Assembly: GCA_019155185.1 (NCBI GenBank)
Contig: CM032808.1
Span: 12,652,607-12,716,606, forward strand
Origin: Beaufortia kweichowensis
Lineage: Eukaryota; Chordata; Actinopteri; Cypriniformes; Gastromyzontidae
DNA: 64,000 nt
Reading direction: 5' to 3'
Below, in pieces: positions 52,210-64,000 of the stretch (positions within the stretch are counted from its first letter, which is position 1; the number at the start of each line of letters is the position of its first letter). The notes below the pieces were generated by a model. The model was not told the origin of the DNA, searched no databases, and saw only the letters and a program-made list of their open reading frames with translations. A program made the position numbers and the translations under genes.

Positions 52210-55200
52210 ATGAGAGTGAAAGAGATACTCAGGACAGCGACCCAAGCATGGAGTCCTGCAATACAACACCCTACATACCTGGCACTGGGTAAGTGTATGT
52301 GTGTTTTATTGTGTTGTGTATTGTAATCATGTCTGTAATGAGATGTTTTTCAAAACAACTTAAGTATTAAGTTTTTGTTAGACGTTTTGTGAATGATTGA
52401 TTGATTGATTTCTTAGATTTTTTTCATCCTGATGGTCTGCAGGTACGGCTGCCCAGCAGCTGGACGCGTCCTTCAACACCAGCTCTGCTCTGGAGATCTT
52501 TGAGATGGATTTTGCTGATACATCCATGGACATGAAGCTCAAAGGAACTCTTCCCACCTCTAACAGGTGAGTCATTGTCATACAGATGAAAAATCACAAT
52601 TTCTGTGATGAGAGACATGAATATCTGCTGTATCTTACATTTACATTTAGGCAGTTAGCTGACGCTTTTATCCAAAGAGACTCACAAATATTAGGAGACA
52701 ATCTTCTAATCTGTCTCTCTCATTGTCCAGACACAGTCTCCTCCAAAGGCAAATGTTTATTTTAATATATATTTCATTTTTCCCAGCAGCGATTCAATAC
52801 CATAAATACAGGTTTAGCAAGAATGTGTTGAATATATTATCACATATGTAATCTTTCTGTTCTGTGTGTGAACGGGTTGCTGATACTGTAAAAAAAAACT
52901 TATCGTCTGCTCAGATTAGCTGTCATTATACTCACTTTCACTAACATGTAACTTGTGTTTGTTTTCGGCATGACCCTCTCAGGTCATTTGTTGTTTATGC
53001 AGTTATTTGTTTATTCACAGGACATAAAGCGCAACATTGTCAGTTTTTACACAACTGTATTCTTCTTGGGTTAATGTTTATGTGCAGATTTCACAGTGTG
53101 ATCTGGACAGCGTTTGATACAGATGGTAAACACTCGTCTGGGCGGCTAATTGGTGGAAGTGAGAACGGAAGCGTGACCGTCTTTAGTCCAGACGCCATTC
53201 TGAGCGCAGGAGATGACGCTGTGATCGGACAGTCTATCAAACACACGGGTCCTGTGCGTGCGCTCGACTACAACCGCTTCCAGGTAACGTTCAGAGCAAT
53301 GCTGAGGTGTGAATTACATCTTTCTGTGTCTTGATAATGAACATACATGTATTTCTGTGTTTCAGAGTAATCTCATCGCATCAGGAGCCAACGATTCTGA
53401 AATCTACATCTGGGACTTAAACAGCTTTAGTAATCCAATGACACCAGGAGCAAAATCACACGTAATTATCACGTATCGCTGGAATTATAATATTTCTTAA
53501 CATGTTTGTTTGTGATGTTATTTAATGGAAAGTGAAATCATTTGTGTCTCTGTTTCTTTAGCTCTGTGAGGTAAGTTCTGGTGAGGGTTTGGGTGTGTGT
53601 TGGTTTGGTTTTGATAAATGCTGTTTGGGTTTAAATGTTTTACGTCTTCACTAACATCTCAGCTGCATTGCTGGAGGTTTGTGTGGAAACAGTCGCAGCT
53701 CTGCAGTCGTGTGTCTGACCGTGTGTTGTGCATGTTTCAGCCTGCAGAGGACGTCAGTGTGGTGGCGTGGAACAGTCAGGTGCAGCACATACTGGCATCC
53801 GCCAACCCCAGCGGGAAAGCCGTGGTGTGGGACCTGAGGAAGAACGAGCCCATCATCAAAATCAGTGACCACAGCAACCGGGTATGAGAGCCACAAACAT
53901 TAAAATAAAGTTTTGAAGATAAAGTTTCTTCATAATTGTATGACTTTTCAACGTAATCTTATTTCACGAACTGTGTTTCATGTGTTGTGTGATGTTAGAT
54001 GCACTGCTCGGCGATGTTGTGGCATCCAGACGTGGCCACTCAGCTAGTTCTGGCATCAGAGGACGACAGACTTCCTGTGTTACAGATGTGGGACCTTCGC
54101 TTTGCGACCTCACCGCTCAAAGTCCTGGAGAATCACACCAGGTACAGAAACGTGTGTTACACGTGTGATTGCTTCAGCAGCTGATCTGATGTTCCTGTAC
54201 ACATGAGATCGTTTCATCTTTCAGAGGGATTCTTTCCATCTCGTGGAGTCAGGCTGACCCTGAGCTTCTGCTGAGCAGTGGAAAAGACAATCGAATCCTG
54301 TGCTGGAACCCAAACACTTCTGAGGTCAATATCATGAGCCGTTTATATATGTTTACAGAGATGCTATGAAAAACAATGTCAGTCTGTATGTTAAGTCTGG
54401 TTTCATAAAAGGTTTTACAGCATCACCTTAAACAGTGTGTCATGGAATTCACATGTTGATCTCTTGTTCTGTCTCTCACTGCAGGTGATTTATGAGTTGC
54501 CAACAGCCAATCAGTGGTGTTTTAATGTGCAGTGGTGTCCTCGTAACCCCGCCCTCCTGTCAGCAGCATCATTTGACGGACGGATCAGTGTGTACTCCAT
54601 CATGGGAGGACGTCTTCAACAGCGTCAGTACAGTACTGTAGATCAGGTATCATATCTCTGTGGGTCATGAAGATGACATCACACTTCTGTGAGGATTTAA
54701 ATACACATTCAAAAATAACTAAAAATAATTTAAGTTAAAACTTGTTAAAAGACCTGATGACAAACAAACACAGTATGTGACAGTTTGTATTTGTCAGTCA
54801 TTAATGGATCATGTGTATAGTTGATATGATGATGTACATCTGTGTTTTTCCTGTGACTCTAGATCTCGGCTTCATTCGACACCAACGACCCATTTGGAAC
54901 GGGTCAGACTCTTCCACCTCTACAGATCCCTCAGCCCGCAGTCGAGACCACCATCATCCCTCCTCTGAAGAAACCTCCCAAGTGGGTGCGGAGACCCGTG
55001 GGCGCTTCGTTCGCTGTGAGTATCTCGGATGTTTCACACGTCCCGTATGTTTCCAGCATGAGTGAATTCTGATTTTCTGCTTCTCTCTCTTCAGTTCGGT
55101 GGGAAACTGGTAACGTTTGAGAACGCTAAACAGCATCAGTCGACCCAGCCGCTCTCTCAGCAGGTGTACGTCAGTCAGGTGAGCACAGAGACGGAGTTTC

Positions 55201-58200
55201 TGGAGCGCTCAACCGAGCTGCAGGCGGCTCTAAATTCCGGATCCTTTTCCAGTTACTGTCAGAGGAAGTTGACGAACGCGCCATCCGATGCCGAGCAGGA
55301 CATCTGGAGATTCCTCATGGTAAATGTTTATATCTTCATGAGACATGTTTAGATGTTTGTTGTTGATGTGTGGAGAGAGTGTTGTCATTTTGCTGGTTGT
55401 GTTTTTAACAGGTGAATTTTGAAGATGAAGCTCGTGTGAAGTTTCTGAAGCTGTTGGGTTTCAGTAAAGATGAGCTTCAGAAGAAGGTCCAGTGAGAGAT
55501 ATTTATCTGAATAAAAACGATGTCTGATCTCTGTGATGTGTTGATGTTTTCTCTTCTGATTTGTGTCTCTTCAGATCTCTGCATGTCTGGGGAAGAATCT
55601 GCAGCCCAATGGTTTAGACGCAAATGTTTCGTCTGATAAGATGCAGACACTCTCTGATCAGGTCGGTTTTGACCGCACACATGCATCGTACAACACAATT
55701 GACTATCAGCGTGTAAAGGTGACATCATTACCTTTCTCATCCAATCAGAAGGCAGATGAGTCAGGTGTGGCTGGTGATGATTCTCCTGCAGATTTTTTTA
55801 CTCAGCTCCCTAAGAAAGAGAAAGAACCGTACCGTATCCCTGTGTCCTCAGGTGAGTGTCTTAAATACAAATACTCACTAATGTGTCAATAATGTCCTTC
55901 AGTTAATTCTGTTTCTTCTGTTTAGACACAGATGGTTTGATCAGTCAGGCTCTGCTGGTGGGTAATTTCGAGGGAGCTGTAGATCTGTGTTTAAATGACG
56001 GCCGTTACGCCGAGGCCATCCTCCTGTCAATCAGCGGAGGGGAGGAGCTACTGAAAAAGACCCAGCAGCGGTACCTTAACCGGCAAACCAACACCGTCTC
56101 CATGGTAACCACTATTCATCCTATCAGCCTCCAGAACACACGTTATTGACAGACACGCATTACTAACACACGTGTTGTGTTCAGCTGATCTCATCGGTGG
56201 TGACACAGAACTGGCGTGATATTGTTCAAAGCTGTGAGCTGGATAACTGGAAGGAGGCGTTAGCGGCCCTGCTGACATATGCTAATCCAGAAGAGTTTGC
56301 ACCTCTTTGCGGTGAGATGCAGTTCTACATTGACTTATCTCAAGCATGATGTATTTATACAGCACTTTTAAAGCGGATTTATTTGTGCGTGTTTGTGTGT
56401 AGATACTCTTGGCTCTCGTCTAGAGGCTGAAAGTACAGAGAAGCGGTGTCTCCAGGCGTGTCTGTGTTATATCTGCTCTGGAAACATCGAGCGTCTGGTG
56501 GAGTGTTGGACGTTACAGAGAGATTGTTCCTCTCCTCTCACACTGGAGGTCACAGTCTCACACACACACAAATGCATACTGTGATCATGTGTGATGTCTC
56601 ATCCTGACGTCTTTGTCGACGTGTGTGCAGGATCTGGTGGAGAAGGTCATGATCCTGCGTAAATCCATCGAGCGTTTGCGTGGTGGTGAGGTGTGTGTTC
56701 AGAGCTCAGTGCTGACAGAGAAACTCATTCAGTACTCCAGTATTCTGGCATCACAGGGCAGTCTGAGCGCAGCTCTCAGCTACCTGCCTGACAGCTCTGA
56801 TCAGGTATAACACACACACACACATCCAGCAAACAAACTAGCAACTGCGTAAAAATGCCCAAATTTCACCCACTACCACCCGTAGAAAACTTGCATTAGG
56901 TTAGGGAAATGTACATGTATAAATACAGTATAAATAACTCGGGTTTGGTGTGTGTTTCAGCCAGGTGTTGGGATGTTGAGAGACCGACTGTTTCATGCTA
57001 AGGGTGACATCCAGCATAGACAACAGCCATCAGCACCAGCAGGAGGAGCCAAACCACCAGCCATCACAAACACACACATGCCCCCATCAGCAACAACACA
57101 CACACAGGTGAGAGACTACACACACACACACCCTTTCATCAGTCAGCAGCATGATGTCAGGACCGAAGTGTTCATATGCACACGCCTCTCGTCTGGTTGT
57201 CTGTGTGCCGAACGGGGACTTTGGTATAAATCTGTGATGATGTGATCATGCTGGCAGTCATCACAGTGTATTTGCTTTCCAATGGCCTTGTGTGTGTTGT
57301 GTAAGATGATGCGCGTGTACAGTGTGTGTGTTGTTTACACAGGGTCATCACACTTTGAATACTTCAGCTGTCTGATTAGATTTACAGTCTTGTAGATATA
57401 CTGTATATTCACATCTCATCTGCACTCTAACCGTCTGCTTCACTTCTGCACACTTTTGATTTGTCATTTGATTCGATTGCAGTAAAGCATTATTTGTATG
57501 CAGTTGTGTTATATAATGTGTGTGTTATTCAGGGTCAGTACCCGCTGTCAGTGCCTCCTCAGATGCCGCCTCAGCCCGGGCAGCAGGTCATGCCTCGTCT
57601 CTTTACCCCTCAGCAGGTTCCTGATTCTGTCCCTGCTGGAGTGTCACGGCCGGGTCTGAGACCGGCGTACCCACAACACCCGGCCACAGCGCCAGGTACC
57701 CATCAATCAATCCATTCATCATTCACATTTGACTCAACACTCATAAATAAATTATCTTTGGCCTTTAGGTTTTCCTCCCTCTCAGCTGTTTGCACCTCAG
57801 TCCGGGCCTCTAGGAGCTCCAGTTGGTTTTATGTCCGCTCCATCCATGCCCCCCTCCAGTCGGGCCGTCCCTTCTGTTACCCCATCCTCTCCACCTGGAC
57901 CCTTGATGCCAGGCAGCGTCCCAATGATGTCCGCACCACCTGCGGCAGGATTCATCACACCCACCTCGCTGCCAGGAGGAGCTCCCGCGTTTCCTCCAGC
58001 GCCGCACGCGCACAGCCCCGCCCCCCCTCCCAGCGGCATGTATCCTCCAGCAGGCTCAGGGTATCCGCAGGGGGGTCCAGGAGCGCCGGGGGTCAAGAGT
58101 TTCAGTTCTGCTGGTTTACCTCCTCCACCCACAGGTACAACACACCATAGCTCTCACACAAGCTTTTCTGCATTTATACTATACATTTATACTATTATAT

Positions 58201-59969
58201 TTTCAAATAAATATCATTTAGATGTGCATTTCATTACCGCTGCTGTTAATAGTGTAAATGAAAGTCTTATTTAAATGATTTGATTTTCAGGACACATGCC
58301 ATGGCTAAGATATCACAGAGATGAGGAAGGTGACAGGCAGTGTGTGTGTGTTTGTGTTTATCAGCTTCAGTACAATGCAGTTGGTTTAGAATATTATCTC
58401 TCTGATGATGATGCTATTGGCTGTGTGCTCTCAGTGAGGGTCTGAACCGCTGATTCTACATTTGCTGTGTGGATTTACATTACATGATAATGTCTTCAAC
58501 TAACTCACTTTCTGAGCTTTTTCTGCAGTGACAATAACAAGATGACTTTAAGCAGATGTTTGACAAAAGTGCTTGTGCATCTTTATATGAAATAAATGAC
58601 ACCTGATGTTGTCTGTCTCCCTGTGTCTCTCTCTCAGGTGTTCAGGACGGATGGAATGACCCTCCAAATGTACGTGCAGGTTCACGGAAGCAGAAGGTGA
58701 CGGTGTTTTTGATTATGTCAGTGTAATGATCATTCACCTGTAGTTAAATGAATGAAGAATGTTGTAGTACTGAAGTGTGTGTGTTGTACAGCTACCAGGG
58801 AACTACACCCCTCCTGCCCCCATCACCGCTCCTGTGATGGGTTTTCCGGTTGAAGCTCCTGTAATTCAGGACAGAGTTCAGGTGCCGCCTGGGGCTCCTC
58901 AGGAGCCCAGCATACAGGTGATCACACAACCTGTCTGACTACAATGTCATCACATCTTGTGTGCTTGTTTTGATGACATTTCCATGTAAATATATCACAG
59001 TGTATGATTTTGTGTGTGTTGTAGTCTTTGGGTCAGCTTCCAGCCGAGCGTGTGGAGCAGAAGGAGATTCCTGCAGAACACATGATACTAAAGAACACCT
59101 TCAGCAGTCTGGTGCAGCGCTGTCAGCTGACCGCCACAGATCCGGTAACACGTGAAGTTTACTTTCCATGTGAATCATTATGAAGAACGTGAGAAAAGTT
59201 AAACACATTTACAGCAAAAAGATGGATTAGATAATTGATTTCCAGTGGGAAATTAAGGAATTGAATAAATAGCTAATAAAAAAACAATGTATAAAGGTCT
59301 AGAGTAAAAACTGTATTTACTTTTAAGCTAAAAATTTACTAAAACTTCATCAGTGTCATGCAGCAGGCCACGGTTCATTCACCTCATGTTGCACAAAGTT
59401 GTATAAGATGTTTGTAGATCTGGCGAGCTGTAATATGATTTACTGATTTCAGCTTCTGTTACCAAGCTTGATGCAATAATTACTTTATCTCTAGATTTAG
59501 CAAAGGTTATCAAATTCGTGGCACCAAATCTTTGGAATGATGTTCAAAGGTCTGGTGACACGAAACAGATGGTCAATACACACACAGCCACTGCTGATCT
59601 TTTTGATTTTCAAGCATTATTTTCTCCTACAGCAAACAAAGAGAAAACTTGACGACGCCTACAAACGTCTGGAGAGTCTTTATGACAAACTGAGAGATCA
59701 GACAGTAAGTTAAAGAGATTAATTTCATCTGTTCACACAACACAATGATTCAAAGAATATCGCCTAACTTGTTTTTCCGCTCCCGTCAGCTGTCGCCCAG
59801 TATCCTCGCCGGCCTGCACGAGATCAGTCGCTGCATCACCGCCCGTAACTATCCTCAGGGTCTGGAGGTTCACACGCAGGTGGTGAGCAGCAGTAACTTC
59901 AGTGAGATCTCAGGGTTTATGCCTGTTCTCAAAGTGCTCATGACCATCGCAAACAAACTGGCCGTCTGA
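52210..59969 (+). CDS. sec31b: COPII outer-coat protein SEC31B, 1222 aa
   Basis: Outer-shell COPII component for ER-to-Golgi vesicle budding. Twenty-five coding exons: 52210-52288, 52443-52566, 53088-53283, 53366-53461, 53741-53881, 53999-54141, 54225-54324, 54485-54646, 54863-55015, 55095-55319, 55412-55486, 55575-55851, 55926-56104, 56185-56311, 56403-56548, 56631-56804, 56961-57107, 57533-57695, 57769-58134, 58291-58329, 58638-58696, 58792-58917, 59025-59144, 59633-59704, 59790-59969. Lengths sum to 1223 codons. Seen: WD40 propeller (1-330: AVVWDLRKNEPIIK-type blades, SNRMHCSAMLWHP), LKKPPKWVRRPVGASFAFGG, alpha-solenoid, proline-rich linker, the DGWNDPP motif (about W1043-N1044) whose Trp-Asn enters the Sec23/Sar1 site, and C-terminal helices ending LMTIANKLAV. 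Some blocks look closer to SEC31A; the sec31b call rests on the ndufb8 and scd neighbours. A first, non-coding exon is likely before 51710. A candidate poly(A) signal is at 60550. Confidence 0.93.
52634..52690 (+). repeat. SINE-tail relic
   Basis: TTACATTTACATTTAGGCAGTTAGCTGACGCTTTTATCCAAAGAGACT in sec31b intron 3 keeps most of the teleost SINE tail. Confidence 0.7.
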
Positions 59970-62386
59970 AACTGGCCTTCATCTCTCCTGTACAAAACAC
60001 AAGCGTGACAGACAGTTTTTTCCTGTTGTTTATCTGTTGTAAGAATGAATACACCATTAATCGCTGGTTTATTTATCGCTGATGTGTTTGCTGTTTTCCT
60101 TCACAAAATGAGCCTTATTCATAAAAACAAGCAGAATGAATTTTATGTTCATAAAACCGTTCCGACATAAATTGTATTAAATTGCATTCAATTGAACTGG
60201 TTTTATGAAGCCAGTTCGATAATAATGGTCAATAATTCTGTGTTTTGTGGTGAAGATTATCAGGAGGTTTGATGAGTGTCAGGTCATGTGATGGGTGACT
60301 TTATAGTGCACTTAGAGAAGTTAATGTTAACTTGCTTAATCTTGAAGTGCTTAAGTATGTTTCATCATAAAACACTCCAGATGTTCTTCAACACACTCTC
60401 ACATACAGATCTGCAAGATTTTTGTAAGAAGCTTTTGAAACGTACGAGTCCTGATGTTTATAGTGATAAAGAGAAGTTTCAATGACTTTCAGTTGGAATG
60501 TGATTGAATGTCTCATGAATTGTGCCGCTAATATTTCACTCCAAAATCAAATAAAACAGACATCAATACTTTCAAAAATATATTTATTTTTTCCGCTTTA
60601 ATGACAAGAATTGAGGTGTGTGTCAAGGTTCCAAAAATAGGTTTTGTTTTATTATAAACATACATCATGTTTTTGTTTAATTGATTTTAGGGTGAAATAT
60701 GAGCATGCTTTAATCTAACAATTAAAGACGGATTGTAACTGAATGCTGATGAAATATTTGCTCTTTTATAAATTCATGTTTTGCGTTGGCTCTCTGTGTC
60801 ATTGAGCAATGTGAATCTGATTCATTATGAGTATCTTCAGTGAAGCTTATAAATGCTGAATGTGTCAGTCGTCTTTGCTTGACTTTAAAACAGTTTAATT
60901 CAGCCTAATTTAGTATCAAAGTGCTAAATATTTTATGAAAACTATTTCATGCTGACAGAAAGACATATGAATAAAGTTTGCCTTCAAGCATCAAGTCAAC
61001 ATGAAACAACATTTGTAATACACTTTATTTCTGTATACTAATGCATGCCACTAATTAAGTTTAATAAGAAGCAAATCCAAAGTGATGGAAAATTGTGTCT
61101 GTATGACAGGTGTTTAGATGGGTTATAATACAAAAGAAATCAGTGACATCAGCATTGTTTGTGAATGAGACTCAGAATTGTTTATCTGTCCAGTCATGAC
61201 AAATCAGGTTTTCATTCATATTTACAAACTACAACTTTGCTTACTATAAACATTTTCATTATAATAAACTTCAAAAACATTTAGATTAGCAGTTTCATTT
61301 ATTTCTCTTATTTTTATCAAAATGAAATTTAGTTTTTGATAAAACAGAAATATAGAAGAGTAACCATGCATAATTTTGTATTTCTTTATTGCTGTGGAGT
61401 TTATCCTCTAGAGGACGAACATGAGCCATGTTTCTGTTCAAAATGTATTCACATAAAACAGCTTTAATATTTCTTTTAATTTAATAGGATTTCTTGTACA
61501 TTAACTTTTATAATAAATTATATTCCAACAATTACAGATTTAAAATTTTTACAGCTTTAATAATCACTAGACATATGGAAAGACCAATGAAATAAACCTG
61601 TTTAGTCTCGTTTTAATAGTCTAGTTTTTTAGTCTATGTTTTAATTCAACCCATATTATATTATCTAGGTCATGTTTAAATCATTGTAATGTGACACATA
61701 TATGACAAGTGTATGTGTAACAAAACAGGTTTTATTTAAGACACACATCAGCATTCCGGACAGACTGAATACAAACGCATATGTTGCAGCATTTGAGAGA
61801 CGCTCGCTGATTGGTCGACAGGAGTCACACGGCGCTGTTGATTGGCTCACGCGAATCTGCTGTTAAAATTCCCGGGATGTTGTGAACTCAGAAAACCTCT
61901 CGATTGTGTGACTCTACACGCTGAAATTACATGCTTGTGGTGTGTGTCTGTGTGTGAAACGAGGTTATTATAGGTCATATTTAGTAATTATAGCTTTAGA
62001 AGTATTGTTGCTTTATGGAATTATAACTAGTTTAATTCTATTCACTTAACATGTGCAGCACAGATGACGTTTTACACACTTCTGATACTGAAAACTGACA
62101 GAACCATTCAGATCTCATAGTAAAAAAAGACCTCTGAGGACAAGAACAGACATGAGACATTGTGACTATATACCGTAAAAAACACTCATAGCATCAGTCC
62201 TGAATCACGCCACCACATTCTTTAATTTATTATAATAGATTATTTGTTTAGTAAAAATCCCTTTGGATTTTTTATAAAAGAGAAATATTTGTCATTTTTA
62301 TGTTAAGCTGGGACACGGTTTTATCATGTTATTATATGTTCAGCACTCAGAAACTCACACAAGTTTAAAATCAATTCTCTCAACAC
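59970..62386. other. intergenic, sec31b to scd
   Basis: No gene is seen in 2.4 kb. The first part is sec31b 3' UTR (candidate AATAAA at 60550-60555). The middle is AT-rich. A short GC-richer patch at 61790-61880 has two ATTGG boxes and is treated as a possible regulatory element. Confidence 0.55.
61806..61850. promoter_or_regulatory. paired inverted CCAAT boxes
   Basis: GCTGATTGGTC at 61807 and TTGATTGGCTC at 61839 are inverted CCAAT boxes (ATTGG at 61810 and 61841), 31 bp apart, a spacing typical of NF-Y pairs. They lie in a local CpG-richer patch far from any coding start seen here. Confidence 0.4.
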
Positions 62387-63737
62387 TTTATTTTCAATTA
62401 TTATGAAAACAAGAGTCTGATCACTATCACAGGCTGTTATTACAAACGGAAACATCACATTAGTTGTAAGAAGTGAAGGCTTGAGTAGCTCAGATTCATC
62501 AAACAGCCTCTAACAACATGAAAAAGATCACAAACGTCTCTGAATCAAAAGTGAAAATAAGGCCGTCACATCAGTTATTACTCCTGTGTGAGAGGAACAG
62601 GGTCAGATCGAGTCACACGCTCAATGTAGAAATGCATGAAACAAACTCAATTCCAATCTTTTTTAAGTGCCAAACTAAGTACAAGCAATCAGTCACGTTT
62701 TTAAAAATACATCATGAATCAGCTGAACAACAGCTTTCAGAGTTTACGTTCGGCACACATACAACACAAATGTTTTGGCATCATTACACCCCGTAGTATT
62801 ATCATTACTGTAAACCAACTATTTGTCAGACACGTTTGTCTGTATTATTGGCACTAGAGAGGAGAGTTTAATAATAACACAGCATGCATTCATTAGCGCT
62901 GAAGACTGGACATATTTATAAGCTGAACATGTCAAAATAACTAAAAAATAAGGATTTTGTTGCAAAATTAAATACAATATGAAACCCAACAATACCCTTT
63001 ACAGTACTAAACACTAAAGAATCAACACAATCCAACAGTGGTCAATGCAGACACACTTTTTGTGATCTTCATTGTGTTCTTAAACTGAAATTATGGTTAA
63101 TAAATTAATTCACAGTAAGTGCGAGTTGGTTTAACAGGTTACTTTGTCATTAGTTCATTCTAACTTAAGAAGAGAATTAAACGCAGCTTTGACGTCTGTC
63201 TGTGATCTAGCTGTCAACCGCAACCATGAAAAAATCATTTACACAAATTCAAAATATTCAAATAATTTTTCAAAACTCGAAAGAAAATACTATTTGTGCA
63301 AGCGTGACAACAAAAATGTTTGGCAAAGAGGGCAGCATTTGGTCTAATTTAATTTAGAGCAAACACAGTAAGGTGCAGAGATTAAATATCTTGCTTGAAT
63401 TTCTCCAGCATTGCACTATGAAATTAAATTTGCCAACCGAATCCCGGAGGCTCGTGAGACTGTCGGCCTGTTTCTTTAGGCTGTGAAGGTCCTGGGACAT
63501 CAAAAGCCTCTAAAATACCTACAACTGCAGTCGAGAAGGAGCTGAAACAAATATGAGAAGAAGAGCTATGCACACAGATGATCCCAGAACTGAATCCTCA
63601 CAGGCTAGATTGAGGGAAAAACATGTATTATCCCACATGAGAGTAGAAATCCGGCAGAGCTGTCAAACCCATCGCAGGACGGGCTGAACGTCCTTCTGTC
63701 TTCAGGTTGGCAGTTTTTCGGGATGGAGACGCAGCGT
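62387..63737 (-). other. scd: scd 3' UTR (probable)
   Basis: Reading leftward from the scd stop codon there is no coding content. The minus-strand AATAAA at 62387-62392 would give a 1.35-kb 3' UTR. The real end is not proven by sequence alone. Confidence 0.5.
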
Positions 63738-63937
63738 TTAGCCACTTCTGTGACTGCCGTCTCCGCTGCGCTGAACTCGTGCCATCACCAGCTCTTTGGA
63801 CACGCGCTTACGGTGACTGGCCAATCCCAGAAAACACATAAAGTCAATGAAGCAGGTGGTCAGGTTGATCTTACAGCCATACTCGCTAGTGGCGTAGTCA
63901 TATGGAAATGTGTGGTGGTAGTTATGGAAGCCTTCAC
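63738..63937 (-). CDS. scd: stearoyl-CoA desaturase, last coding exon
   Basis: ER-membrane delta-9 desaturase that makes monounsaturated fatty acyl-CoA. This exon (acceptor TTTCTCAG just above 63937, phase 1) encodes 65 residues plus stop TAA at 63738. It holds the third histidine box in GEGFHNYHHTFPYDYATSEY, the final hydrophobic segment (TTCFIDFMCFLGLA), and the C-terminus RVQRSGDGSHRSG. These match the end of human SCD (GEGFHNYHHSFPYDY, GDGNYKSG). The rest of the gene lies beyond the window end. In human, SCD is also close to SEC31B and NDUFB8 on 10q24. Which fish scd copy this is cannot be told from one exon. Confidence 0.95.
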
Positions 63938-64000
63938 CTGAGAAAAAAACAGCAGTGAGAAAATAAAGCAGTATTCTCTTATATGAAATACAGTGATGGT

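Noticed and set aside
53562..53570. A 9-nt microexon (Leu-Cys-Glu) in sec31b flanked by TTTCTTTAG and GTAAGT.
   Set aside because: Skipping it gives GAKSH-PAEDVS, which aligns without gap to GAKTQ-PPEDIS of human SEC31A, so the extra codons are not needed. The splice-like signals are probably chance.
57461..58150. 229-codon plus-strand ORF running through a sec31b intron.
   Set aside because: The first part overlaps the real exon 57533-57695, but it then reads through the intron and continues out of frame over the next exon; the correct frame there is the proline-rich SEC31 linker.

Overview
The window reads as nuclear DNA from a ray-finned fish, probably an otophysan or cyprinid-type teleost. 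All genes are split by GT-AG introns, many only 80-1000 bp long. The proteins are vertebrate families. Degraded copies of a common teleost SINE 3' tail (TTACATTTACATTTATGCA...TTTATCCAAA) occur at four places, and long GA, CA and GATA microsatellites are frequent. No prokaryotic, viral or CRISPR-like material was seen. I call the species only to this level.

Layout, left to right: actn3-type alpha-actinin (minus, 5' part only, exons 51-3599); a compact CP110-family centriolar gene (plus, 4648-7539); syde1 RhoGAP (minus, 9756-19362); a cyp4f-type cytochrome P450 (plus, 20537-24396); a TEX47-like gene (plus, 25954-29537, with a second possible first exon at 24738); arhgap44/RICH2 (minus, 32813-48716); ndufb8 (plus, 49528-51016); sec31b (plus, 52210-59969); and the last exon of stearoyl-CoA desaturase scd (minus, 63738-63937). 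Exon models were assembled by hand from splice signals. For each complete gene except arhgap44 the exon lengths add up to an uninterrupted reading frame: syde1 949 aa, cyp4f 514 aa, tex47-like 273 aa, ndufb8 188 aa, sec31b 1222 aa, ccp110-like 498 aa.

The genes do not form one pathway. They are a conserved-synteny patchwork: syde1 with a CYP4F gene recalls human 19p13, and ndufb8-sec31b-scd recalls human 10q24. Several pairs are head-to-head (actn3/ccp110-like, syde1/cyp4f, arhgap44/ndufb8), and tex47-like and arhgap44 are tail-to-tail. Promoter-level signals are a ZNF143/SBS-like element at three promoters and RFX X-box-like motifs at the two genes with a likely ciliary or sperm role.

The main oddities are in arhgap44. 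Its large proline-rich 3' exon is one nucleotide short of an open frame, although sequence on both sides is conserved. A second well-formed first exon would swap the N-BAR N-terminal helix for a basic peptide. A possible 41-nt cassette exon would change the PDZ-binding C-terminus. The CYP4F protein also lacks the I-helix glutamate that links heme covalently in many CYP4 enzymes.
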